Shown here one piece after another: positions 1 to 12,400 of a DNA stretch of 64,000 nucleotides (position 1 is its first letter; every line of letters starts with the position of its first letter). Both the position numbers and the translations under genes were made by a program. Source of the DNA: Lepisosteus oculatus (lineage: Eukaryota; Chordata; Actinopteri; Semionotiformes; Lepisosteidae); the NCBI RefSeq assembly GCF_040954835.1, contig NC_090698.1, positions 5,330,501-5,394,500 of the forward strand, read 5' to 3'. The notes under the pieces are model-generated. The model was given only the letters and a program-made list of their open reading frames with translations. It did not search any database and was not told the origin of the DNA.

Positions 1-564
1 CATCCAGGCCCCCCCGGATGAATGGGGATCCTCCCTATTATACTTCCGTGTGTCAGCTTGAGCTGTCCTGGCGTAGGTCGGGTCTGTCTGCCTGGTCTTG
101 TGACACACCTACACACTAGAGGTGTGAATGCTCTCTCTGCCCCCCTGACTGTCCACATAAGAGCATCTCCAGTGACAAACGGATCCTTTTTGTTTAGAAA
201 TGAACCGCGTGTTTCCTTCCTCTCCTGCAGTCTCTGCCATGTGGTTCCTGTAAGCCTGTCTCCTGCAGCCAAGAGGAAACTTGGGACCTATTCTCTGATC
301 TGTTGTGCCGTTTTCTGTTGAATGTTGTGTGTTCAGAAACGATGGCAGTATGTCAGTCATTCTGGTTAACCCTGAATGGCCCAAACACTAAAAGAAATAA
401 GGCAGCCGTTCGGAATGGGAATTGTCTCTTCTTAATAACATTAAACGTCTGTATAGCTAATTGTATACGATCTGCATGTATATGGGGGGGCTAGGAGAAA
501 CGGGAGCAATCCCATGCAGATATGGAAAGAACATCAACAGCAGCCATATGTGCAGCACCCACCT

Positions 565-776
565 GGACGGTGCCTTTTTACAGTATAGTGTCCCCATCAC
601 TATACTGGGGCATTAGGACCCACACAGACTGCAGGGTGAGCGCCCCCTACTGGCCCCACAAACACCTCTTCCAGCAGCAACCTCAGCTTTCCCAGGCGTC
701 TCCCATCCAGATGCTGGCCAGGCTCACACCTGCTGAGCTGCAGCAGGATGCCAGTTGTGAGTTGCAGGGTGATATG
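565..776 (+). repeat. 0.55-kb dispersed repeat, 5'-truncated copy
   Basis: It begins within the family at GGACGGTGCCTTTTTACAG and runs through GAGCGCCCCCTACTGGCCCC and CACCTCTTCCAGCAGCAACC to the terminal GAGTTGCAGGGTGATATG. Strand is defined with TATAGCGCTTTTCTGGACAC as the start. Confidence 0.8.
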
Positions 777-2569
777 CAGGCTTCATGCAGACAAGCAGCA
801 CACAGAATGACAGGGCTTTGCATGTGTATGGGTGCTAGTATGGGTTGTGGTTCGCATATAACAAGCAGGAACTGAGCCCAAGACCCTGTAGCGGTGAGAT
901 GCCCGTCTTAACCACCATGCGCCTGTGCCACGCACAGTGCCAGCATGCCTCGTGCGCGGTATTTCAGCGATGTCTTTGTACCGTGACAAACTGGCTAATT
1001 GTATGTTGCGCTTATTGTGCCCGATCTGTGACAAAGCAGTTCTTTATTGTCCTGTAGTGGAAGAACAGCACTGTCATGGACAGTGCCGTTAATAATGAAC
1101 CTGTATTTTTAGCCACACAGTGTTCCATCCTCACTCTCTCTGGCTCTCTTCTTCATCCTGTTATCCTTGGGGCTTGTCTTTTCTCTTTTGTGTTCATGCG
1201 TCTGAGCTGTGAAAAAAAAAAATTCCCTGTCGCCGTGGGTGGTAGGGACGTGTCCCGACATGTGCTTCCATTCAAAGGGAACATTTCCATGTATCCGACT
1301 GTACCAGTCTGGCTGCTGGCTCAGACCAAGGAAGGGTGACCGGTCTGTGCAAAATCCACTCAGTGCCCTTCTCTTTCCTGAGCTGCAGGGAAAAAAAGCT
1401 CAAGTCAAACCTACGCTGGAAGAAAAACCAAACATTCGTTCTTCTTCCCTGTGGACAGTTTTGCAACGTGCTGTTGAGCCTCACTTGTTTCCACAAGTAT
1501 TCACCTGTCGTCACAAGTATCTCTTTAATTGGAAAGGCTCTGTAATTCAGAGCTCCAGTTTAGGAACAAAAGCATCTCTGAGTATTTTACCAACGGAAGC
1601 AGGGATCTGAGAAAACAAGTCACATCCATGAATGAGGGAATAAGGAACACATTTCCTCTGCACGTTTCAGAAACAACAGCAGCATTTCTGTGTCTTAAAG
1701 TGCACAGAACAGCAAATTAAAAACTAAAGCAAGCACCCTCTCTGCCTACTTGCATATGTCCCTGGAGATTGGGTGGCACCCTGGGCTAATTTCTCTCTGT
1801 ACACTCTGTACTGACGCCCAAACGCACCTCACGCCAGAGGGATAAGAAATGGGGTGTGATGTGCACCCCCCACCCCCCCGCAAGGCCCACGCTTTATCTG
1901 TGCGCGCACCGAGGGAGTTGAGACCTCACCCCCACCCGGACCCCCGCTGGGGTTGGGGAGTGCTGTGGGTGATAGTGTGCACTCTCTCCCTTGGTCAGCG
2001 CCTTGATAAACGTTATCTAGGAGAAAAGGGCAAATCTAAAAACAAACAAAAGCGTTTCATTGCAAAGAAAAATATGTTTTTTTCCCCTCCATTTCATCAG
2101 GTTGTTGACAGAGCAGTGAAATGACATCATGTTTCTTGCGAACAGTAACTGGCACTCACACACATGTAGAGCCCTGCTGTACTGTGCGACGCCTTATTGG
2201 CATACAGCACTGAGCATAAGAAGGAGGAGACTCAAGCACTGTAGGTCTTCCACATCGTTCAGGGGAAGACGGAGGCAGTTGAGGAGTGTTTGAAGCACTG
2301 GTAATGGCTGGAGAATTGCAGACAGTGATAGGGATATTTCATAATGACTGGGTCCTGTAGTTTATTCACCTTAAAAGCAATAAGTGCAGCTGGTCTGTGA
2401 TGTTGACCTTCATGTTTCGTGACGAAAACAGAACTTAATATTTACCAGCCACGTATATTCACAGTAAATTACACAAATCAAGAGGGTAAGAAACATGACA
2501 AACGAGAGGAGGCTATTTGGGTCGTCTAGCCCATTTGGTAGTTAATAGCAGCTCACATCACAGCAGCCC

Positions 2570-3090
2570 ACTGAAGCTCAGTAGGCATGAGCCTGTCCGG
2601 GACCTGGAGGGGAGACTCCTGGGAGACTCCTGGGAAAGCTAAGGTTGCTGCTGGAAGAGGTGTTAGTGGGACCAGCAAGGGGCGCTCACCCTGCGGTCTG
2701 TGTGGGTCCTAATGCCCTAATATAGTGATGGGGACACTGTACTGTCGAAAAGGCATTGTCCTTCAGTTAAGATGTCAAATGGAGGTCCTGACTCCTCATC
2801 AAAAATCCCAGAGCATTTCTTGAGGTGTAGGGGTGTCCTGCCCAAATTTCCCCCCTTGGGTTTTACCAATCATGGCCTCCTTTTAATCCCCATCTCTGAA
2901 CTGTCTTCATCACTCTGTTCTCCTCCCACTGAGAGCTGGTGTGTGGGGAGAGTACTGGCGCACTATGGCTGCTGTCACATCATCCAGGTGGGAGCACACA
3001 CTGGTGGTGATGGAGGGGATCCCCATTACCTGTAGAGCGCTCTGAGTGGAGTGTCCAGAGAAGCGCTACATAACTGTGAAGGTTTATATT
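2570..3090 (-). repeat. 0.55-kb dispersed repeat, near full length
   Basis: Reverse copy running from the CCACTGAAGCTCAGTAGGC terminal part to AGAGTGGAGTGTCCAG-like sequence and AGCGCTACATAACTGTG. It lies just before an SAE1 exon. Confidence 0.8.
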
Positions 3091-3256
3091 ATCACTTGCT
3101 CAGAGTGCCGTGCCGGTGGCAGAGCTGGGGGTTTGAACCTGAAAACGGTGTGGCAGTTAGTGCTCTCTCCTGTGCTCCGACCGCTGGACAGGGACCTCCG
3201 CCGTGTCCGGTTGCACCGGAGCTGTGTCTGAACCCCCTGTCCTCTCCTCCTCCCAG

Positions 3257-3402
3257 GTGTGCCTGACCTGCTGCCCCCGTGACCTCCTGGTGAGAGTGGA
3301 CCAGATCTGCACCAAGAACAACGTCAAGTTCTTCAGCGGGGACGTGTTCGGGTACCACGGCTACATGTTCTCCAACCTGGGGCCCGAGCACCACTATGTG
3401 GA
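3257..3402 (+). CDS. SAE1: SAE1 coding exon (first one in window)
   Basis: The acceptor CCTCCTCCCAG ends at 3256 and the donor GA|GTGAGT starts at 3403. Frame starts in phase 0 (GTG = Val) and ends two bases into a Glu codon. It encodes VCLTCCPRDLLVRVDQ and GDVFGYHGY, a conserved part of the SAE1 adenylation-type fold facing UBA2. The previous exon should end in the equivalent of FDA and is not in the window. Confidence 0.96.
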
Positions 3403-6400
3403 GTGAGTGTCGCCATCCCGTTGTTTTTATTTTCAAGTGCCCCATGGAGCGGAGCTGTAGCGCAGGTGGTGATCTCCTTTGCTTTGCCTTTTTCAGAGAG
3501 AAGCCAAAGGTGGTCAAACCTGCAGAAGAGGTTGACGATGGGCCCGAGGCCAAAAAGCCAAAGATTGACCCCAGCAAGACAGCCATGGTTAAGAAGGTAA
3601 GCTGTCACCATCGTTCTTTTCTACTGTCTTTTCCTAGGTGGTATTATAGTATCTTCTGTAGCATTAAAAACATCAGAATGGTTACAAACATGTCGCCATT
3701 TCGCCCAGTTAATTGATCCAACGGCCTCATTCAGCCATGACGTGACGGTAGCCAGGGTGTGGACTTCAACAACATGGCTGGGTAGCTTGCTCCATACTCC
3801 TACAACCCTTTGAGTAAAGAGGTGCCTCATTTTCTCATGTACCTCCTTTACTCCCTTCAATTGAGTGCAGTGCAGTTTCCCTTTGTGCCCTCTTTTTTCT
3901 ATACTATAGGTTCATTCAGTTGGGATGAAAATAAGATTGCACATCAAATATTGAGGTCTGGTGAAAACTGTAACGCATGAATGTCGTGTGGTTTTTATCA
4001 TACAGCTTTTCCACGGTAAATGTCGGCAATGTTGAATGATAGCACACAGTAAGTTTAGAAGCCAGATGAGATTTTTTGGCCTCCTGTGTTCTGTTTGCTT
4101 TTTTGTGCCGTTCCGATGTGTTTTTCCAAAGTGTTCTTGGGCCACTTTTTTAAGAGAATGATACGGGTTTTAAACATGAAAGAATTTCAATGATTTTCTG
4201 AAGAAATAAAAAGTAAAACGTACATAAAGTCTCACTCTTGAGGCAACAGTGCATTTCTTCCTTTTTACAGGATCCTGTTTTTGTTTGGATAGTTCGAATG
4301 ATTTGAAAGAATAAGATGCACGCACATCTATTGTACCCTTACAAAACTCTTTAAACTAAAGGATAATCCAAAATGCAACTCCATCACGAAGGAATTATAA
4401 TATCCCGGTTAAAAATAAAAATCTTTTTGCTAAAGTGTGAAAGCAGAGCTGTCTCATGGCATGCGTGGGCAGTGGCCATTTAACCATCCCCCTTCTCTGC
4501 CTCTCGGACAGACGGCCAGCTTCTGCTCCCTGAAGGAAGCCCTGGAAGTTGACTGGACGAGTGAGAAGGCCAAAGCTGCCCTGAAACGCACCCCAGCGGA
4601 CTACTTCCTCCTGCAAGGTACCGCCCCCCCCCCCCCTTTGCCCCAGAGCCTCTCCTTCTCAAGGCTGCCTGTCTCTGTGTCATAATAAAGGCTCCGCCCC
4701 CCGCCCTGTAAAGCCCTGTTTGGGCTCTGTGGCTGAGGATCTGCGCCTGTGGCTGGAAGGTTGCCGGTTCGTATCCCACAACCAGCAGAGGAATCCTACT
4801 CTGTTGGGCCCCTGAGCGAGGCCCTTAACCCCAGCTGCTCCAGGGGCATCGTATAAATGGCCGACCCTGCGCTCTGACCCCCAGCTTCTCTCCCTGTCTG
4901 TGTGTCTCATGGAGAGCAAGCTTGAGGATGCGAAAAGACACATTCCTAATGCAAGTAATTGTGTATGGCCAATAAAGTGATCTTATATTTAATGGCACAA
5001 ACCTGCCTTTTCCTGCAGTGGACTGGTGTCCCGTTCAGGGTGAAATTTTGTCTCGTGGTCTGTGGTTCCAGGATGTGTTCAGGAAATAAAAGTCTTTCTC
5101 ATAATGGATGGAAACAGACTTTCTCACCAATCATTTCATCTTGTCACTTTTTTAAGTTGACTTTGTGAATTTGGACAGATAACAGCACATTTCCCACTAC
5201 AGCAGGACAGTTAAGGTGTCTTAGTTATGGTTGGCTGTGCTCTGTGTGTTAAAACATTGCTGCCCTCAATTCATTTGAATGGGTCAGCACTGATCCCCAA
5301 TCTGTTAGTTCTGTGGCCAGTGCTGAGCATTTGTGAAGCTGTTCCTCCATTGCACAGCTCAGTAGAGGTGCAAACTCGTGGATATGTTTTTACTCTCTGA
5401 TAGTGATTCCAAAATGACTCGAGCCTATCCTGGTCTTTCCAAAGTAGGTTTATCCATTTAGGACCAGTTCTCAAAAGGGGGCCCCCTACTGGTAAAGTAA
5501 AGGCACCAGATATGGCCCAGGGTGCCTAACTGGGAGAGCACCAATGAGGAAAGGGAAATGCTAGCTGGCATATCTTCTAGGATTGCGTATTACAGCGCTT
5601 CCTGTGACTTGGCGGGTGCAGAGCACGTTGATGAGCAAGAGACGCGTTGCTCATTTAGTCCCAGGTCATTGTTCTTTTAACGAGGTGAAAGATGAACCAC
5701 TCTGACGGGTGTTGCGAGCCACGTGTGTGCGTCTGCAGGTGCTCGTTCTCAGTGTGCAATGCAGGGGGTCTTCAGAGAGTTAACGACTGCAGGTTGGGCA
5801 GGGTGTATAACAGAATTGGCCATTCCGATTCTTTAAAAAAAACGAAAACGTGGCATGTCTGTCGGGGGCTTGGCTTTGCGGCTCTTGCAGGGCCTGACAC
5901 AGACAGGTCAGAGGGCATGAAAAGGTCGTGGGATAACTGGACTGTTCCATCATATTTTAAGGGGTGCATGATTTTTTATTTTGCTTTTTGCTTTGCAGGC
6001 TGGCAGGTGAAAACAGGTGTAGAGAAGCCCCCCCCTGCACACTTTGTCCTGCTCACACGTGTTGTTTTTGTTGTTGTTGTGTTCTTGTGTTTCCCAGGTC
6101 CTTTTTTTTGATGACGGTGTTATTAATAGCCACCCCCAAGGCTGTTCACTAAATCAGCTCTTTTTTCCATCACAGGTTTGCCATGGCTAACCATGTGTGA
6201 GGATTTCATTAAAAAAAAAAACAAGAATCGTAGAATCACCACTTAGGTTGTTCCAACAGAGCTGGTTATTCAAAGCACGCCTCGTAATTTTTTTTCTTAA
6301 AGAAGAAAAACATTTCCTTTTACTTGTTTTGGTTCTTTTAAAGGTTAATTTGCTTTGGAGCTATAAATACAGTGCCGCTGCACAATAGCACTGTTTTGAG

Positions 6401-9400
6401 GAAGGATCATTTCCTCTCCTGCTCAGACTCGGTGGCTGTTTCTGTGACGGGGGGTGTTGTGAGCAGTGACGATGGCCAACAGGGTAGAGATTTGTGAGCA
6501 CCAAGGCTGTTTTCACTTCGCCAACCGTGCAGTTTTTAGGAAAGCCGTTCTTTGTTGAAAATCTTGTGCCATTGTGATTTCTACCTGTTTCTCACAAATC
6601 ACGGGCTTTCACCAGTACACTAGAGTGGGATTTCAATTTTATCCAAGGAATAAGTTACTGGCAGTTGCTGGTTTTTATGTTCTCACAGTAATAATAGTTT
6701 TGCTACTACTAGCACAGGAAACTAATAACAGTAGCACAGAAGGACTCTTCCTTCCATGTCTGTTTCTAGCCACTCTCAGACTTTGTGCTCTTGTGCTCCA
6801 GCCATTATATCAATAGCAATAGTAATTCATTACACTTATATAGCGCTTTTCTGGACACTCCACTCAAAGCGCTTTACAGATAATAGGGACTCCCTTCCAC
6901 CATCACCAGTGTGTACCCCCACCTGGATGATGCAACGGCACCCAGAGTACTCCAGTACTCTCCTCACACACCAGCTCTCAGTGGGGAGGAGAGCAAAGTA
7001 ATGGAGCCAGTTCAGAGATGGGGATTATTAGGAGGACATAATTGGTTAAGGCCAATGGGGTAACACCCATACTCTTTTTGAAAAACGTCCTGGGATTTTT
7101 AATGACCACAGCGAGTCAGGACCCCAGATTTACATCTCATCTGAGGGACGGTGCTTTTTTTCCCACAGTGTACTTTTCCCGTCACTACTGTATACTGCAG
7201 CATTAGGACTCACACACTGCAGGGTGAGCGCCCCCTACTGGCCCACTAACACCTCTTCCAGCAGCAACCTTAGCTTTCCCAGGAGGTGGTGGTCAGTAGG
7301 GAGGTGTGTATGAGTCAGGTGCATACAGGCAGTGATGGTCAGTAGGGAGGTGGGTGTGTCAGGTGGGTACAGGACAGTGATGGTCAGTAGGGAGGTGTGG
7401 GTGTGTCAGGTGGGTACAGCGCAGTGATGGTCAGTAGGGAGGTGTGGGTGTGTCAGGTGGGTACAGGGCTGTGATGGTCAGTAGGGAGGTGGGTGTGTCA
7501 GGTGGGTACAGGGCTGTGATGGTCAGTAGGGAGGTGGGTGTGTCAGGTGGGTACAGGGCAGTGATGGTCAGTAGGGAGGTGGGTGTGTCAGGTGGGTACA
7601 GGGCAGTGATGGTCAGTAGGGAGGTGGGTGTGTCAGGTGGGTACAGGGCAGTGATGGTCAGTAGGGAGGTGGGTGTGTCAGGTGGGTACAGGGCAGTGAT
7701 GGTCAGTAGGGAGGTGGGTACAGGGCAGTGATGGTCAGTATGGAGGTGGGTGTATCACGCTGGAATAGTGCAGTGATAGTCAGCAGGAAGTGTGTCTCAG
7801 TCGTGTTCCAGGCTGGTATAGTGAGTGATGGCAAGCAGGGCGTCTGCTCCCTGTCTGGTGGAAACAGGAGTAGGCGGGCTCAGCCATGCGGAGTTGTGCA
7901 GTTTACGGACAGCCGGTGGCAGGAAGTGACTGGAAGGGGGGGGTTAGTAATTAAGGCTTGTTGTGTGGGTGGAGCGCGGGGGATTCAGAGATTGGCACAC
8001 CAGGCGCTTGGCACAGACTCGGGGGTAGGGTTACATTCCAGGATGCGGCTCTCCATTTAACTGTCTAAACTATTTCGTGTAGCTCTTCAGAAAGATAACG
8101 AAGGGGAAAGATAACTGTTGGAGCTCTGAGCCACATCCGTTTGGTAGTGGTTGCTTCAGCTTCCTGCTTCACATGGATTCTCTCCTGTCCTGTCTTCCTG
8201 CCCTGCACAGTATCTTAAGTGTTCTTTCCATGGCAGAGCCAAAGCCCTGTTTGTTCCCACAAGGTTATACACCACGGCGAAGGGCGTACTGCACAGACCA
8301 GCCTTAGGAAGAAATGCAATTATTAGAAGTTGCAGAGTTCAATAACAAATACAACAGTTTACATAACAGGATGCGGTGGACACAATGCAAACAATGCAAA
8401 TATACTACGCAATTTAGATTCATTTGTTTAAGATCAAGATAAGGTTAATGCTTACTATTTAGGTTTTCTTTTTTTTTCTGCGCTTGACTACTTTGGACTC
8501 GACAGCTGCTAATCGTCTGGCTTCGCTTCTAATATCTCTGCGCCAAGGTGGGTGCAAGGACTGGACTCAGACATCTTAGCCGCTGGGCATCAGACGTGCA
8601 GTGAGCTCCACGAGAGAGTCAGCGCAGGTTAGAGGAGTGATGCATCTCTCGCCGACTGCAAACGACTTGCAAACTGCAAGCCAAGCTGAGGGTACCCTGA
8701 CTCGAGCTCACCCATCCTGATTGTACGTCAGCAGGTGTCTGCAAGACCTTGGGATTCTCCGCTGCTCCATCACTAAGTATCAGATGGATGTGCGCATGCA
8801 GACAAGATCTTTCTCTCAATTAAGGGGCACATTAAAGTTAGTTCTCCAGTTTTTCCCATGGTGACGGCAGCTCAGGAGGCAGCCAACAGGGGTTATAGCG
8901 CCCTGTTGTAAGTTTTATGTAAATACAGTGTATTTGCAAACTTTCTGACTTACTATCTCAGAAAAAAGCATCTTCCCTCTCTTCACCAAGCAGTCCTCTC
9001 GTAGGCTGGGGCTAAAGTATTTCTTTAGGTTGTGCACAGTTACGACTGGGAAAGATCAACACTCGCCCGTGATGAGTTCAGAGTGAAACTCACAGTCAAA
9101 AGAGGATGTTTTGGGGGGTTTTTTATTGCTTGTGGTAGCAAAGTTGGATTTTTTGCACAGGAAGTGTTGCACAAGTCGTTCCCGCCGTGTTCTCCCAGGC
9201 CTGCCTCGAGTCGTGGTGCGTCGTGTTTCCATGGGTGTGTTGCATAAGGGCCTGCTTTAACCTTTAACCTTTCCTCTGCTGACCCGGCACGGCACTTCAG
9301 CTCTATTTATATTTTCGGTCTAAAGGCGCTTTGTACTGCGTTGTTGATGTCTAAGGCTAGGTAGATAGACTCTTACGACATCAGGATGTTGATATTTGCA

Positions 9401-12400
9401 AGACAGGCTGGTCAGAGGTGGAGAATGAGCTTGGGCAGAGCTGGTTGTCAGAGAGATGGTCAGGAAGGCAGAGGAAGGTGTCGAGACACAGGCTCCAGGA
9501 GGGGGGTGACCAAGGAGCCTGTTGTTGTTTTTGTTGTTGTTGTTGTTGTCTGCACGCCAAGCATTGCGCAGCAGCACCCAGAGTGCTTTATCACGAATCA
9601 AGATCATCCTGTTCCAGCGCAGAGAGGGGATTGAGGAACTGGCAGAGCCCGAATCTCAACCTCGACTCGTTGACTTTTGTTTTTTCATTCCTGCGCGCTG
9701 TTCTCGTCGTCTGCAGCCCGTTTCACACATCAGAAACGCGGCGGCGCGTGCCTCACTTTCATGCCGTTCCAAGCTCACTGTGAGGATAACGTCAGCCTGC
9801 TGAGCCTGGGAAAGCACAGGCCTGCTGTATTCAAATGAGCATGTGCAATATCGGTGTCACAGAACTGTGTGATGGTTTAAAGCAGGTAGAAATGCAACTG
9901 AGTCAAACATCAAATCAAACAGCATTCAAAACTGCCAGTATTCATTGCGTAGATTTTAAATAAATCACTGAAATATTTTGGTGACTTTTTACTATTAAAC
10001 CAGTTTTCATGCACAATCAGTAACACCCAACAGTTTCTGCTGACAATGCTGTTGTATAAAACTTCTGAAATCATAGTTTGATCACTTTCAAAAGGAGAGC
10101 TCTAGTGATGCATATTCGTTGTTGTAATGCTGGAGATACAGGGATGAGTTAGTCAGAGTAGACTGAGCATTCCCATGAGTCGTCTGTCTCCATCTGGTGC
10201 ACAGTACTCCTGAAGTTCCGCACGGACAAGGGTCGTGACCCCCACCCCGAGAGCTTCGCCGACGACTCCCAGCTCCTGCTCCAGATCCGTGACGATGTCC
10301 TGGATTCCCTGGGGCTGGGTACCGAGCTGGTCCCGGACGAGTTTGTCAGGTAGGACGGCGTGCTGGGTACAGTGCTATTCACTGCCGACAGAAATGGAAA
10401 AAGTGTTGGCACCTCCAGTCCAGCTCAGTCTGGAAAACAAAAAAAATGTAAGCGAACGCTTCCAAATTGGAACAAGCTCTGGCAGACGCATAGAAACATA
10501 AAAACATTTAGAACCAAAGGCAGACCATCCTACCCATCTAGCACTTTTGGTCACAAGTAATTTATTGATCCAAGAATCTCTTTCAGCTGTTTCTTTAAAG
10601 AAACCAGTGTATTGACTTTAACAGTGTGGCTAGGTAGCTTGTTCTATACTCCCACAACCCTTTGGGTAAAGCACTCCCTCCCATTCTTAAAACAGTAGAA
10701 TGGTTCTATTTTATAACAGCGGTTCTGTGTTCTTAAAGGGGCGATATACACAACAGCCCTCAGGATGGGCTCCTGCATCCTGCTCTGCAGGGCACAGTAG
10801 CCAGACTTTATGGGATACAGACAGGATTCGTGCCTGGAAACCTACAGAAGGAACGGGCGCAATCCTTTGACCTAGCATTGTGTTACTATAGCTTGTCTCT
10901 GTCTCATCTGACAGTGTTGACCATTTACCCCTACTTCCCCACCTAATGGTCAAAGAGTAAATCTTGGGGTGAATTGGAACAGCATTGTCATCGTTGTTTG
11001 TTTGTTTTTCCCCAGCTACTGCTTCTCGGAGATGTCTCCTGTGTGTGCGGTGCTGGGAGGCGTGCTGGGACAGGAGATTGTCAAGGTGAGGTCTCTATCA
11101 TTGCTCTGTGTCCTCTTTGCTGCCGTGTCCAAGTTTCATTTTACTCATTTTAATGTAAACCCTTTTTTGAGTCGCTGAAACAGGGAGGCGGGTTGTTTCA
11201 CACATGTGGCTTGAGACCCCAAGGTGACAACCAAACAGGCAGTACATTGAATAGCGATACATAAAGCATAAAGCGTCACAGAAAACACAAGAAACGCTGG
11301 TCAGTGCCTTCGAAACTTAACCTGGCTCAGCCCTCCCCCCGGCATTTCGAGGTTCTAATCCGTCCGAAGTTCTTCTGTGTTCATTACCCACGTTTCTGTG
11401 CATGGAGTATAATACACCCGCACAGCCTGATGTATTGGAAAGCGTAGGGCACACGCATGCACCCAGGAGATTATGCCAGTAATCCTGCTATCAGAAAAAG
11501 AAAACCTTCATTTGCATTCAAGTGTGCACCATCCAGGTGTGTCACAGCAGGAGTGGATCCATCATGGACACTGACTCTGTCGGCTACAGTGAAACCAAGA
11601 GCCTGCAAATGTGGTGCCAGTAAAAGCTGATGAAAGCACTGCACTGTGCAGCCTGCTGGAGTCCCTGCTAGACATTTGACAAGTTGCTTATATAGACGGA
11701 AACGTACCTTTCAAAAATGTGTTTGTGCCAAAATGAATTTGCTTAAGGAGACTTGGTGAAGGTTTTCCTTCAAAACCGAGAGCGGGATTTTAACTGACGA
11801 AGTTCTGCTGAAGAGACTCACTGGCCAGCCTGCAGCCAACAGGTCTCGAGAGGCCACGGTGCACAGCTCTCTCTGATGTAACTGTGTGCAAAAACGGATC
11901 CATACGGCTCCCACAGAGAGCAGCATTGAGGGCAACAGTTCAGTTATGCAAACTTGGAATTTGCTTACATCTGATGTTTTATGTGATGGGGTGGGGAAAA
12001 TTAAGGCTGTTGAGGGACAATCTGAGCTCATGAGTGCGGTTTATGTTTTAAGTGGAAAATGCACGATGGTGTGGTCAGACTGTGAACAAAAGGCTGTACT
12101 CCCGAGATTAGTGGCAAAATAATCGTGAGAGTTTGTTTGCAGCACCTGTATCACAGAAGAACAAAACAAACAAGCTGAATATTTACCGCCAACAAAACGA
12201 GACCCAGCAGGGAGGTCTGGAAAGGTGCTGCCAAAGTTACATCTTTCTTTTATTCCGAATATTGTGCAATGGCACAGCTCTCTTCAAAAGCAAACTCCAG
12301 CTGTTCTGACACAGCTCTTGTACTGTGTCTCGTACGGACCCAAATCCAGCGCCAGACAAGACAACTACACAGACTCTGAATGGCACAGGCTCGGTAACAT

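Larger units (their letters stand above)
1..3256 (+). other. SAE1 intron (left part), repeats only
   Basis: No SAE1 exon is recognisable here. It holds a fragment of the 0.55-kb dispersed repeat (565-776), a tRNA-like SINE-type remnant on the minus strand around 860-960, a short fragment of an older family at 2497-2550, and a near full-length minus-strand copy of the 0.55-kb repeat at 2570-3090. The remainder shows nothing. Confidence 0.75.
4618..10204 (+). other. SAE1 intron, 5.6 kb
   Basis: It holds a tRNA-derived SINE (4718-4985), the 0.55-kb repeat (6818-7282), a 45-bp minisatellite (7287-7830) and a GTT microsatellite near 9521-9549. The parts 4990-6810 and 7840-10200 otherwise show nothing I recognise. 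Confidence 0.8.

Noticed and set aside
7444..7731. ORF with a 15-residue repeated peptide
   Set aside because: It is only the translation of the 45-bp intronic minisatellite, whose unit is a multiple of three; there are no splice sites or homology.
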